From an uncultured Collinsella sp. (GTDB lineage Bacteria > Actinomycetota > Coriobacteriia > Coriobacteriales > Coriobacteriaceae): a DNA stretch of 23,761 nucleotides. A program made the position numbers and the translations under genes. A model generated the notes under the pieces. It saw only the letters and a list, made by a program, of their open reading frames with translations, searched no databases and was not told the DNA's origin. The stretch is from contig UQVD01000022.1 of the NCBI GenBank assembly GCA_900544385.1, positions 1-23,761 on the forward strand. Reading direction: 5' to 3'. This document shows, in pieces, positions 1-8,086 of this stretch (within the stretch, counting starts at the first letter, position 1; every line of letters starts with the position of its first letter).

Positions 1-50
1 TACGAGATACTGATCGGTCTCGTGGGCTCGGAGATGTGTATAAGAGACAG
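1..50. other. Illumina/Nextera adapter sequence (artifact)
   Basis: Bases 17-50 match the Nextera transposase read-2 adapter, ending in the 19-base Tn5 mosaic end (32-50). Bases 1-8 match the end of the P7 flow-cell oligo, so 9-16 (ACTGATCG) is most likely the i7 sample index. This is untrimmed library sequence and not part of the genome; genuine sequence starts at base 51. Confidence 0.98.
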
Positions 51-128
51 GGTGCCTTGTTCCTGTGGGGCCGTGGCGATGTTATGCTCTAACCTCGATT
101 GTTTGAATTGCTTCGAAAAGAGGATGCC

Positions 129-1271
129 GTGATCTGCCCGCATTGCCTTAAGACTATCGAGGACGGCGCCTCGTTCTGCCCCTACTGCAACGCCTATGTG
201 GGTCCGGGCGATGGTCCCGAGCACACCGAGTTCGTGTTCTGTGAGGGCTGCGGTGCCCGTCTTTCTCCGCATGATCGTACGTGCCCCAAATGCGGACGCC
301 CCGCTCCGGGTATCCTCTCCGAGGACGCGGCCGCATCCGACCTGGCAGCGGGCCGCACGGCGGGCTTTCCGCGCCTAACGCAAGAGCAGATCGATACCGA
401 GGTGCCGCATGCGCCGGCCTCTGCCGCTGCGGTGCTTTCGGATGCCGCTGATCCTAACGAGACCTGCGTGCTGCCGGCTTTCGATAAGGATTTCGGTATC
501 CCCAAGGTCGATATTCCCACGCCCGTTTCCCTGCATGACGATGCTCAAAAACCCAAGCGCAAGGTGCACCCCGACGAGGACGCCTATCACAAGCACAAGC
601 GTCATATCCCCAAGCCGCTCATCGTCATCGCGGTCCTTGCCGTCGTGTGCGGTGGTGCGTATTGGTTCGTGACGGCCGATCCCATGGGTGTCATGCCTGG
701 CTTCTATGACCAGTTTGGCCAGGCCGCGCAGACGACCTTCCCCACGCGCCAAAAGGGCGAGGCGACTGAGGACGATACCAAGCAGGACGATTCTGCCGAG
801 GTGGTCCAGGAAGAAACTGTGCTCACCGATGATCAGCTCTATACCAGGCTCGACGGTCTGTATCAGACCATCGTGTCCTACGGTGACGAGGACCAGATCG
901 GCGAGGTCATCGATTCTTTTAACAATGGCTATCTTCGAACGCCACTGTCCACCCGTCAGGAGCTGTCGCAGGGTGCCTACGCCCTGCGCGACCAGATCAA
1001 AAAGACGCAAGATGAGCTTAACAACCTTAAGTATCAGGACGATACGGTCTATGCGGATGACATCGCCCACTTAAAGCAGCTTGCCGAGTGGATGTACGAG
1101 CGTGTCGACGTGATCTGTCAGAGCTGGGACATCTCGCTGGCCATTCCCGATGGTGAGTCGATGAGTTCCCACCAAAGCGATATCCTGGCGCCCATCGCGC
1201 AGGGCGGCAACAGCGCACTGAACCAGTACGACGCCAATGTGGGTTCCTGGAAGCCGCAGCAGCGTTCCTAA
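129..1271 (+). CDS. Double zinc-ribbon, single-pass membrane protein
   Basis: No named gene recognised. From a GTG start at 129 the product is 380 residues. Two four-cysteine zinc ribbons lie at the N-terminus (C3/C6/C17/C20 and C38/C41/C52/C55), followed by an acidic, Pro/Ala-rich linker, a basic patch and one membrane segment at about residues 163-182. The C-terminal 200 residues would lie outside the cell and look largely helical. GTG 129 is preferred over an upstream TTG at 99 because AAAGAGG at 117-123 sits five bases before it and the protein then begins directly with the first CxxC. Known zinc-ribbon membrane proteins of this type have varied or unknown roles. I infer a membrane-anchored sensor or scaffold; substrate and partner are unknown. 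Its promoter is not visible because the contig begins here. Confidence 0.85.
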   Translation: MICPHCLKTIEDGASFCPYCNAYVGPGDGPEHTEFVFCEGCGARLSPHDRTCPKCGRPAPGILSEDAAASDLAAGRTAGFPRLTQEQIDTEVPHAPASAAAVLSDAADPNETCVLPAFDKDFGIPKVDIPTPVSLHDDAQKPKRKVHPDEDAYHKHKRHIPKPLIVIAVLAVVCGGAYWFVTADPMGVMPGFYDQFGQAAQTTFPTRQKGEATEDDTKQDDSAEVVQEETVLTDDQLYTRLDGLYQTIVSYGDEDQIGEVIDSFNNGYLRTPLSTRQELSQGAYALRDQIKKTQDELNNLKYQDDTVYADDIAHLKQLAEWMYERVDVICQSWDISLAIPDGESMSSHQSDILAPIAQGGNSALNQYDANVGSWKPQQRS

Positions 1272-1309
1272 AATTAGTTCGCCATAGTCGGCATAACCTA
1301 CGTGCGCAA

Positions 1310-1339
1310 TTGATGTAAGCGCATGCTTATTGCTACAAT
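1310..1339 (+). promoter_or_regulatory. Predicted sigma-70-type promoter of the prolyl isomerase gene
   Basis: TTGATG at 1310-1315 and TACAAT at 1334-1339 are separated by 18 bases, close to the vegetative consensus. Transcription would start near 1346, leaving a leader of about 33 bases with GAGGAAGGAA before the ATG at 1379. The rest of the 107-base gap between the stop of the zinc-ribbon gene and this start holds no clear terminator hairpin. Confidence 0.65.
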
Positions 1340-1378
1340 TCGTACAAATATGCTTTAAACGCACGAGGAAGGAACCAC

Positions 1379-1921
1379 ATGTTTGGTTTTAAGAAAGAGC
1401 TCTACACGCCCGAGTATCAGCTTGCCGGCGACGAGTGCGCCGTTATCGAGACGTCGAAGGGTACCATCAAGGTCAAGTTTGACGGTGAGGGCGCTCCCAT
1501 TCATGTCGCGAACTTCTGCGAGCTTTCCACGATGGGTTTCTATGATGGCCTTAAGTTCCATCGCTATGTGCCCGGCTTTGTCATTCAGGGCGGCGACCCC
1601 AATACCCGCGATATGTCCGGCGCCGACGTCGCTGCCGGTCTTGAGGGCCCTGACGGCATGCCCGGTACCGGTGGTCCCGGCTACTGCATCAAGGGCGAGT
1701 TTGCCACCAATCCGCGCAACAGCCATGTCGATGGTGCCCTTGCCATGGCACGCTCCATGGACCCCGATTCCGCGGGTTCGCAGTTCTACTTCTGCCTGGG
1801 TGCCCAGCATAACCTCGATTCCGGTTACACCGTCTTTGGTACCACGGTCGAGGGTCTCGATGTGATTTCGCAGCTGCGTGCCGGCGACGAGATCGTCCAT
1901 GTCGAGATCGTTCACGAGTAA
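1379..1921 (+). CDS. Cyclophilin-type peptidyl-prolyl cis-trans isomerase
   Basis: Catalyses cis-trans isomerisation of X-Pro bonds to aid protein folding. The 180-residue product is a nearly minimal single cyclophilin domain. The core motif FHRYVPGFVIQGGDP starts at residue 60 and includes the catalytic-type Arg62; GTGGPGY and the SQFYF motif follow in the usual order. No signal peptide or lipobox is seen, so it is probably cytoplasmic. The ATG at 1379 follows GAGGAAGGAA (1365-1374). The gene has its own predicted promoter, and the next gene (TPR protein) begins 12 bases after the stop, so the two are probably co-transcribed. Family assignment is firm; the client proteins are unknown. Confidence 0.95.
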   Translation: MFGFKKELYTPEYQLAGDECAVIETSKGTIKVKFDGEGAPIHVANFCELSTMGFYDGLKFHRYVPGFVIQGGDPNTRDMSGADVAAGLEGPDGMPGTGGPGYCIKGEFATNPRNSHVDGALAMARSMDPDSAGSQFYFCLGAQHNLDSGYTVFGTTVEGLDVISQLRAGDEIVHVEIVHE

Positions 1922-1932
1922 AGGGGACTTCC

Positions 1933-3237
1933 TTGAATAGCCAGCTGATCCAACAGGGCCGCGCCGCTTACCGCGCGGGTGATTTTTCCGCTGCAGCCCA
2001 GATGCTTGGGGCGGCAAAAACTCCCGATGAGATTATGGGCGAGGCCGATCACCTTCGTGGCAACGCCTTGATGCACCTGGGCATGTATGCCGAGGCCGCC
2101 GAGGCCTACGCCGCTGCCCTCAATGACGGCACCTACGGCAAGCGCGGCGCGCTGCTCACCAACCGCGGCAAGGCACTCGCGGCCGTGGGCGACTACACGA
2201 CGGCCGCTCAGGCGTTCTCTGCCGCTACGCAGGATGCTTCCTATGCCACGCCGTTCAAGGCCTATCTCGGCCTGGGCAATGCGCTGTTCCAGTCGGGCGA
2301 CTATGCCAACGCGGGAACCGCCTTCCGTCAGGCTGCCATCGACGGCGCCAATCCGGCTCCTGCCGCCGCACTGGGCGAGCTTGGTCGTTGCTTCATTAAG
2401 CTCGGCCGTCCGGCGGATGCCGTGGAGACCTACCGCACGGCTATCGACTTTGCCGGCCCCCGCGACGACACGCGTGCGCTCAACGCCGGCATGGGTCAGG
2501 CACTTTCTGCCGCCGGCCGCCCCTCCGACGCACTCGACGCCTTTAACGCCGCTACTGCCGATGGCATCTACCAGCTCACCTCCGAGCAGGCCGATGAGCT
2601 TGCCCGCGTGCACGATTCGCTTGCCGCGCTGTCTGCCCAGACGGCTATGGCCACGGCTCCGGCGCCCGCGATGGACGCTCCTGCCGTCGATCCGCTCGAT
2701 CCTACGGGCGCGACCGGTCAGTTTATGCCCGATCCCTCGGACACCGGCTTCTTTACGCTGTCCGAGTCCGAGATGGTCCAGCAGGACCGTCAGGATCGTA
2801 AGCAGGCCAAGGTCCGTCGTCGCCATCGCCACACGGGTCTCAAAGTCTTCATCGTGCTGCTTCTGCTCATCTTGATTGCTGCGGGCGGTCTGGGCTTTGC
2901 CTACACGCGCGGCTTTGGCTTCCCCTCGCAGGAGTCGGTTATCACCGATCTGTTCCAGGCTGCCGGCGACGGTGACACCGCAAAGGCCGAGTCTTGCCTG
3001 GCCTCGAGCCTGTCCGAGGACGCCAAGTCGATGATCATCTCCTCGATTCCGCAGGGTGCCACCGTGTCCGTCGAGGGCATGGATCAGTCCATGACCGAGA
3101 CGACCGCCAAGGTGAAGGCATCGCTGTCCAAGGGCGGCGAGCAGGAGTACACCGTCAAATTCGTGCGCTCCGATAACCATATCGGCTGGGCCGTTTCCTC
3201 GCTCGATATGGATTTCTCGGCTGCTGACAACCAGTAG
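1933..3237 (+). CDS. TPR-repeat membrane protein with extracytoplasmic C-terminal domain
   Basis: A 434-residue protein. Residues 1 to about 240 form a run of about six tetratricopeptide repeats (typical A-G-x-Y/F-x-x-A spacing), a protein-protein interaction scaffold. A Pro/Ala-rich, acidic linker and a basic patch (RRRHRH) precede one membrane segment at about 305-327. The remaining 100 or so residues resemble the small NTF2-like/DUF4878 type of lipoprotein and membrane-protein domain; that assignment is tentative. TPRs would be cytoplasmic and the C-terminal domain outside. The TTG start at 1933 is set by AAGGGGA (1921-1927), five bases upstream. It follows the prolyl isomerase and ends in tandem stops TAG TGA. 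The cytoplasmic-domain/one-TM/outer-domain plan resembles the zinc-ribbon protein upstream. Function not known. Confidence 0.88.
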   Translation: MNSQLIQQGRAAYRAGDFSAAAQMLGAAKTPDEIMGEADHLRGNALMHLGMYAEAAEAYAAALNDGTYGKRGALLTNRGKALAAVGDYTTAAQAFSAATQDASYATPFKAYLGLGNALFQSGDYANAGTAFRQAAIDGANPAPAAALGELGRCFIKLGRPADAVETYRTAIDFAGPRDDTRALNAGMGQALSAAGRPSDALDAFNAATADGIYQLTSEQADELARVHDSLAALSAQTAMATAPAPAMDAPAVDPLDPTGATGQFMPDPSDTGFFTLSESEMVQQDRQDRKQAKVRRRHRHTGLKVFIVLLLLILIAAGGLGFAYTRGFGFPSQESVITDLFQAAGDGDTAKAESCLASSLSEDAKSMIISSIPQGATVSVEGMDQSMTETTAKVKASLSKGGEQEYTVKFVRSDNHIGWAVSSLDMDFSAADNQ

Positions 3238-3259
3238 TGACCTTATGGGATTTAGCTTT

Positions 3260-3292
3260 GCCCGGCGCTTCACCGCAAGTGAGGTGCCGGGC
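3260..3292 (+). terminator. Strong hairpin after the TPR gene, without a clear U-tract
   Basis: A 14-base-pair stem (3260-3273 with 3279-3292, two G-U pairs) closes a five-base loop. It is GC-rich at its base (GCCCGGC/GCCGGGC). The following bases are TTGCGC rather than a T-run, so intrinsic termination may be partial. It lies just upstream of the mreB -10 element. Confidence 0.55.
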
Positions 3293-3301
3293 TTGCGCTA
3301 G

Positions 3302-3307
3302 TATGAT
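3302..3307 (+). promoter_or_regulatory. Predicted -10 element of the mreB operon
   Basis: TATGAT matches the -10 consensus at five of six positions and lies 45 bases before the mreB start codon. The expected -35 region (around 3279-3284) falls in the right arm of the preceding hairpin and does not resemble TTGACA, so this is a weak or activator-dependent call. Confidence 0.4.
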
Positions 3308-3352
3308 GAGCTAGTAGTTTTCCAGCAATCATCCAACACATCAGGAGTTGCG

Positions 3353-4396
3353 TTGTTTTCTTTGATGGATATGTTCTTCGGTAGCTATGCGGGCGATCTT
3401 GCCATCGACCTCGGCACCGCAAATACGCTTGTCTCCGTGCGTGGCAAGGGCATCGTCATTCGCGAGCCCTCTGTTGTCGCCATCGACAAGAACGACGAGC
3501 GCATCCTCGCGGTCGGTATCGAGGCAAAGCGCATGCTCGGCCGTACGCCCGGCAACATCGTGGCCGTTCGTCCCCTGAAGGACGGCGTCATCGCCGACTT
3601 CGATGTTACCGAGGCCATGCTCCGTTACTTTATCGACAAGGCGTCTGAGAAGCGCTATCCGTGGACCCCGCGTCCGCGCGTTGTCGTCTGCGTTCCCTCC
3701 GGTGTCACGTCGGTCGAGAAGCGTGCCGTCTTTGAGGCCACGATCCAGGCCGGCGCCCGCCAGGCCTACCTGATCGAGGAGCCCATGGCTGCCGCTATCG
3801 GCGCCGACCTGCCCGTCGAGGAACCCACCGGCTCCATGGTCATCGACATCGGTGGCGGTACCACCGAGGTTGCCGTTATCGCTATGGGTGGCATCGTCGT
3901 CTCGCAGTCCATCCGTATTGCCGGCGACGAGTTCGATCAGGCCATCCTCACGCACGTTCGTGATGCCTACAACCTGGCCATCGGCGAGCGTACGGCAGAG
4001 GACATCAAGATCAAGGTCGGCTCCGCCGTGCCGCTCAAGGACGAGCTCGACGTCGAGGTCAACGGCCGCGACGTGATCACCGGTCTGCCCAAGACCGTGC
4101 GCATCGAGAGCGAGGAGATTCGTCGCGCGCTCAACAAGCCGCTCGACGAGATGGCCAAGGCCGTCAAGGACGCACTCGACGCTACGCCTCCCGATCTTGC
4201 CTCGGACCTTATGTACTACGGCATTTTGCTGACTGGTGGCGGCGCGCTGCTGCGCGGTCTCGACGTGCGCCTGCGCGATGAGACCGGTGTTTCGGTCAAC
4301 GTCAGCCCCACGGCGCTCGATAACGTCGTTAACGGCTGTGCCCGCGTGCTCGAGGCCAATGCGTTTGATGGCGGCTTCGTCCAGACCAATGCTTAA
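3353..4396 (+). CDS. mreB: Rod shape-determining protein MreB
   Basis: Bacterial actin homologue that polymerises on the inner face of the membrane and positions the lateral wall-synthesis complex. At 347 residues the length is typical. The actin-fold nucleotide-binding motifs are present: phosphate-1 loop DLGTANT at residues 19-25, phosphate-2 loop DIGGGTTEV at 165-173, and the adenosine motif TGGGALL at 294-300. The start is TTG at 3353: CAGGAG (3342-3347) sits five bases before it, while the in-frame ATG at 3365 is too far from any Shine-Dalgarno. It heads the mreB-mreC-mreD-PBP2-rodA unit, and mreC begins 21 bases downstream. Identification is firm. Confidence 0.98.
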   Translation: MFSLMDMFFGSYAGDLAIDLGTANTLVSVRGKGIVIREPSVVAIDKNDERILAVGIEAKRMLGRTPGNIVAVRPLKDGVIADFDVTEAMLRYFIDKASEKRYPWTPRPRVVVCVPSGVTSVEKRAVFEATIQAGARQAYLIEEPMAAAIGADLPVEEPTGSMVIDIGGGTTEVAVIAMGGIVVSQSIRIAGDEFDQAILTHVRDAYNLAIGERTAEDIKIKVGSAVPLKDELDVEVNGRDVITGLPKTVRIESEEIRRALNKPLDEMAKAVKDALDATPPDLASDLMYYGILLTGGGALLRGLDVRLRDETGVSVNVSPTALDNVVNGCARVLEANAFDGGFVQTNA

Positions 4397-4417
4397 TTTC
4401 CAAAAGGTGGATTCCAT

Positions 4418-5416
4418 TTGGCACGATCTTCGGGTTTCTCCACAAATCTGAATACCAAGCGACAATCAACGGGTATGCGCCCGTTGATTGTTTTCAGCCT
4501 GATTTCGGTGTTGCTGCTCACGTTTTACATCCGCGAGGGCGAGGCAGGACCGATTCATGCCGTGCGTTCGGGCGTGACGACGATTACCTCGCCGGTGCGC
4601 TTTGTGGGCTCGGCTGTGGCGGCCCCCTTCAATGCGATCGGCAACGTGTTCTCTAACCTTACGGCGTCGCAGGACACGCTTGACGAGCTTAAGAAGCAAA
4701 ACGAGGAGCTGACCTCTAAGGTTGCTGAGCTCTCCGAGGCTCAAAAGACCGCCGAGCGTCTGGAGGGGCTGGTCGGCCTGCAGTCGACCTACAACCTCAA
4801 ATCGACCGCTGCTCGTATCGTTGGTGCCTCGGGCGATGCCTGGACCTCGACCGTAACCATCGACAAGGGCTCTGCCGACGGCCTTACCATCAACATGCCC
4901 GTGACGAGTTCTGCCGGTGTTATCGGTCAGATTATCGAGGTATCGGCCAAGACCTCTACCGTGCGCCTTATTGGCGACGAGAACTCGGGTGTGTCCGCCA
5001 TGGTACAGGACACGCGCGCCCAGGGCATGCTGCAGGGTCAGGCTGACGGCACGCTGCGTCTTGAGTACGTGAGCGTCGACTCCGACGTTAAGGTTGGCGA
5101 TATCATCGTGACCTCTGGCATCGGTGGCGTGTTCCCCAAGGGCCTTCCGCTCGGCACCGTCTCGTCGGTTGAGAAATCCGCAAACGACGTGTACTACACC
5201 ATTGTGGTGCGCGCTCAGACCACGGCCGAGAACAACGAGGAAGTGCTGGTCATCACCTCGCTGACCGACGAACAGTCGGCCTCGGATGAGGACGTGAGCA
5301 CGGCCAACAGCACGCCGCAGGGAACGTCGCGCGATGCTGCGACCAAGACGAAGGACGAGAGCTCGGATGACAGTTCCGACACGTCCGAGACGACCGATTC
5401 TGGCTCGAGCGAATAG
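4418..5416 (+). CDS. mreC: Rod shape-determining protein MreC
   Basis: Bitopic membrane protein that links MreB to the PBP2-RodA synthase on the outer face. The 332-residue product has a short basic N-terminus, one membrane segment at about residues 23-39, a coiled-coil at about 78-115 (leucine/charged heptads), and the two-barrel MreC domain at about 120-275 with repeated G-V-I-G-Q-I and V-x-V-G-D type strands. The last 55 or so residues are a low-complexity tail rich in Ser, Asp, Glu and Thr, longer than in many homologues. The start is TTG 4418, with AAGGTGG (4404-4410) seven bases upstream. The TAG stop lies inside the Shine-Dalgarno of mreD. Confidence 0.96.
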   Translation: MARSSGFSTNLNTKRQSTGMRPLIVFSLISVLLLTFYIREGEAGPIHAVRSGVTTITSPVRFVGSAVAAPFNAIGNVFSNLTASQDTLDELKKQNEELTSKVAELSEAQKTAERLEGLVGLQSTYNLKSTAARIVGASGDAWTSTVTIDKGSADGLTINMPVTSSAGVIGQIIEVSAKTSTVRLIGDENSGVSAMVQDTRAQGMLQGQADGTLRLEYVSVDSDVKVGDIIVTSGIGGVFPKGLPLGTVSSVEKSANDVYYTIVVRAQTTAENNEEVLVITSLTDEQSASDEDVSTANSTPQGTSRDAATKTKDESSDDSSDTSETTDSGSSE

Positions 5417-5427
5417 GGGGCATGTCC

Positions 5428-5994
5428 ATGGATCTACACGAGCAGGGGATGAGCTCCCGCACGTTTGTAATCGCCGCCATTGTGTGTGTGCTGCTGCAGG
5501 CAGGCCTGGCACCGCAGATCTCCATTGCGGGAGGTCGCGTCAACTTCATGATTATCCTGGTGTGCCTAAGCGTGTTCTCGGGCGACCCGACCCGTGCCGT
5601 CGTGTGCGGTTTTTGCAGCGGCTTGTTTTATGACCTGTCCGCTGCCGTGCCGGTGGGCGTTATGTCGCTCCTGCTGACCGTGGGTTCTTTTGCCCTGGTG
5701 CACAGCGCCGTCGGTCAGACGGGCGGTACCCCGAGTGCGCGCGGCGTCACTGTGGGCGCCTTTGCGCTCGTCATTAATGTGATCTACAGCATCATCTTGC
5801 TGTTTATGGGTTTGGAGACGAGCTTTGTCGTGGCGATCTTCGGCCATGCGCTGCCGTCCTCGATCCTGACGGGTCTGGTTGCCATTCCGTTTTTGATGTC
5901 CGGCGTCGTGCCGCAGTCCGGCTATGGATTCTCCGCACGTGGCGGACGCCAGGCGGGTATGCGCTTTAAGCCCAAGACCCGCAAGCTCAAATAG
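5428..5994 (+). CDS. mreD: Rod shape-determining protein MreD
   Basis: Small polytopic membrane subunit of the elongation complex. Hydrophobic segments cover most of its 188 residues; five or six membrane spans can be drawn. A basic C-terminal tail (KPKTRKLK) would be cytoplasmic. ATG 5428 is chosen because AGGGGG (5415-5420) sits seven bases upstream; an ATG at 5422 is only one base from that site. Sequence similarity within this family is low, so the call rests on size, hydrophobicity and position between mreC and the PBP2 gene. Its TAG stop overlaps the Shine-Dalgarno of the PBP2 gene. Confidence 0.93.
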   Translation: MDLHEQGMSSRTFVIAAIVCVLLQAGLAPQISIAGGRVNFMIILVCLSVFSGDPTRAVVCGFCSGLFYDLSAAVPVGVMSLLLTVGSFALVHSAVGQTGGTPSARGVTVGAFALVINVIYSIILLFMGLETSFVVAIFGHALPSSILTGLVAIPFLMSGVVPQSGYGFSARGGRQAGMRFKPKTRKLK

Positions 5995-6007
5995 GGGAGG
6001 CCCGTAG

Positions 6008-8077
6008 ATGTCTTCCCAGTTGACGGTTATTATCGCCGGTATCGTGCTGGTTGTGGCCATCGTGGTCGCGCTGGTCATCATGCGTCGCGGCGATTCCCGT
6101 TTTACCTACGATACGCAGCATGGAACGGCCCCGCGCGCCACCGAGGGCGAGGGCAATACCGCGGCGACCGCCTTCAAGGGCCGCTTTTCCATCCTCACCA
6201 CGGGTGTGGGCGCGATGTTTGCGGCGCTTGCCGTCAAGCTGTGGGGCATGCAGATGGTCTCGTCGGACTATTACGAGAAGCAGGCCAATAGTAATCAGAC
6301 TCGCACCGTTACAACACCCGCTGTGCGCGGTCGCATCCTCGACCGCAATGGCGTGGCGCTTGTCCAGAACCGTCCCTCACTGGCTGTCGTGGCCTACCGC
6401 GACCTTGCCGAGGATGAGGTTCTGGTTCGCCATCTTGCCAACGTGCTTGGAATGCCTTACGTGGCGGTCCTTCGCAATATTCAGGACAATACAGAGGGCG
6501 CCCAGAGCCTACATACCATCGCGACGGACGTCCGTCGCTCCACGGTTGCCTATATTCAGGAGCATGCCGGCGAGTTCCCGGGCGTCAAGATTGCCGAGCG
6601 TACCGAGCGCCAGTATCCATATGGCGAGACGGCATGCCATATCTTGGGCTATACCGGCACCATTACCTCCGAGCAGCTCGAGGCCCAGAATAAGAAAACC
6701 TCTGGCGATGAAGATGCTTCTGCTGGCAAGATTACGTACCAGTCGGGCGATATCGTAGGCCAGGCGGGCGTTGAGAGCTACTACGAAAACCTGCTGCAGG
6801 GTATTCGTGGCGAGCAGACCGTCAAGGTCGATGCCTCGGGCAATGTGACCGGTCAGGCCGGCGCCGTGCCCGCGAAGGCCGGCTCCGACATTAAGCTCAC
6901 GCTCGACCTTAAGATCCAGCAGGCCTGCGAGACGGCGCTGGCGAGCGCTATCGAGCTTGCCAAGACCACTGGCTACAGCAATGCCGGCAACGGCGCTGTA
7001 GTGTGTCTCGATCCCAACAATGGCGAGATCCTGGGCATGGCGAGCCAGCCCAAGTTCGATCCGTCCGTCTTTATTGGCGGCGTCTCAAATGACGTGTGGA
7101 CCGAGCTCAATGATGACAAGGGTTCGCACCCGCTGCTCAACCGCGCCATTAGCGGACAGTACATGTCGGCCTCGACCATCAAGCCGCTCTCGGCGCTGGC
7201 CGGTCTTGAGTTTGGAACCTACACGTCGGGGCAGACGACCAACTGCACGGGTTATTGGACGGGTCTGGGCAAGTCGTGGGGCAAGTACTGCTGGCTGCAT
7301 TCCGGCCACGGCACCATGACGCTGCAGTCGGGAATCGCCAACTCGTGCGACCCTGTCTTCTACGACATGGGCAAGGCGTTCTTTTATGACGAGAAACATT
7401 CCGAGGGCCTGCAGGAGGTCTTTCGTCGCTGGGGTCTAGGCAAGACCTGCGGTATCGATCTGCCGAGTGAGGGCGCGGGCCGTATTCCCGATGCCGAGTG
7501 GAAAGAGTCGTACTTCACCGACGCCTCTGCCGAGGACCGCAAGTGGAATGCCGGCGATATGACCAACATTGCCATCGGTCAGGGTGACATTCTGGTGACG
7601 CCCCTGCAGATGGCGTGTGCCTATATGGGTCTTGCCAACGGCGGCAAACAGTACGTGCCTCACGTGTTTTTGTCTGCCGTGTCGCGCGATGGCGACGGCG
7701 ATGCCTATAAATACAACGGCAAGGGCAAGAAGAAGCGCCTGGAGGCCAAGATCAACAGCGATTCGGATTTGGCTCTTGTGCGCAACGGCATGCACGACGT
7801 GATTTACACGGCATCGACGTCCCTGGCGGCTCACTTTGGCACCCTGACGCCGCAGGTATACGGCAAGTCGGGCACGGGCGAGAAAAGCGGTGAGGACGAA
7901 TACGCGTGGTTCTGCGCCTATGCACCGGCCGATGACCCCAAGTATGTCATCGCTACCGTCCTGGAGCAGGGCGGCGGCGGCTCAGATACCGCGATGCATG
8001 TCGTGCGCGACGTGCTCGGTGTGATTTATGACGAGCCCGATACCTCTTCGGCCTCGGGCGATTCTTCGGTTCGATAG
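6008..8077 (+). CDS. mrdA: Penicillin-binding protein 2 (elongation-specific transpeptidase)
   Basis: Class B PBP that cross-links peptidoglycan during elongation as partner of RodA. The 689-residue protein has a dimerisation/pedestal domain starting with the RGRILDRNG motif and a C-terminal transpeptidase domain with all three active-site motifs: S389-T-I-K, S446-C-D (PBP2 usually has SxD here rather than SxN) and K620-S-G. Unusually, two hydrophobic segments occur near the N-terminus, at about residues 5-25 and 59-80; the second aligns with the normal single anchor. Arginines after the first segment suggest an N-out, C-in first span so that the catalytic domain still ends up outside. ATG 6008 follows AGGGGAGG (5993-6000). 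The stop overlaps the rodA Shine-Dalgarno. Confidence 0.96.
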   Translation: MSSQLTVIIAGIVLVVAIVVALVIMRRGDSRFTYDTQHGTAPRATEGEGNTAATAFKGRFSILTTGVGAMFAALAVKLWGMQMVSSDYYEKQANSNQTRTVTTPAVRGRILDRNGVALVQNRPSLAVVAYRDLAEDEVLVRHLANVLGMPYVAVLRNIQDNTEGAQSLHTIATDVRRSTVAYIQEHAGEFPGVKIAERTERQYPYGETACHILGYTGTITSEQLEAQNKKTSGDEDASAGKITYQSGDIVGQAGVESYYENLLQGIRGEQTVKVDASGNVTGQAGAVPAKAGSDIKLTLDLKIQQACETALASAIELAKTTGYSNAGNGAVVCLDPNNGEILGMASQPKFDPSVFIGGVSNDVWTELNDDKGSHPLLNRAISGQYMSASTIKPLSALAGLEFGTYTSGQTTNCTGYWTGLGKSWGKYCWLHSGHGTMTLQSGIANSCDPVFYDMGKAFFYDEKHSEGLQEVFRRWGLGKTCGIDLPSEGAGRIPDAEWKESYFTDASAEDRKWNAGDMTNIAIGQGDILVTPLQMACAYMGLANGGKQYVPHVFLSAVSRDGDGDAYKYNGKGKKKRLEAKINSDSDLALVRNGMHDVIYTASTSLAAHFGTLTPQVYGKSGTGEKSGEDEYAWFCAYAPADDPKYVIATVLEQGGGGSDTAMHVVRDVLGVIYDEPDTSSASGDSSVR

Positions 8078-8086
8078 GAGGTTGCG

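Noticed and set aside
57..88. Possible promoter before the zinc-ribbon gene (TTGTTC and TATGCT)
   Set aside because: The spacing is 20 bases and only 78 genuine bases precede the gene, so I cannot support a promoter.
99..128. TTG 99 as start of the zinc-ribbon protein
   Set aside because: No Shine-Dalgarno at a useful distance; GTG 129 has AAAGAGG five bases upstream and starts right at the first CxxC.
1912..3273. 453-codon minus-strand open frame opposite the TPR gene
   Set aside because: Arg/Gly/His-rich translation without domains; shadow of an alanine-rich coding gene with good TPR repeats and a proper ribosome site.
3341..5512. Long minus-strand frames opposite mreB and mreC
   Set aside because: Antisense of well-identified genes; no ribosome site and no recognisable domain.
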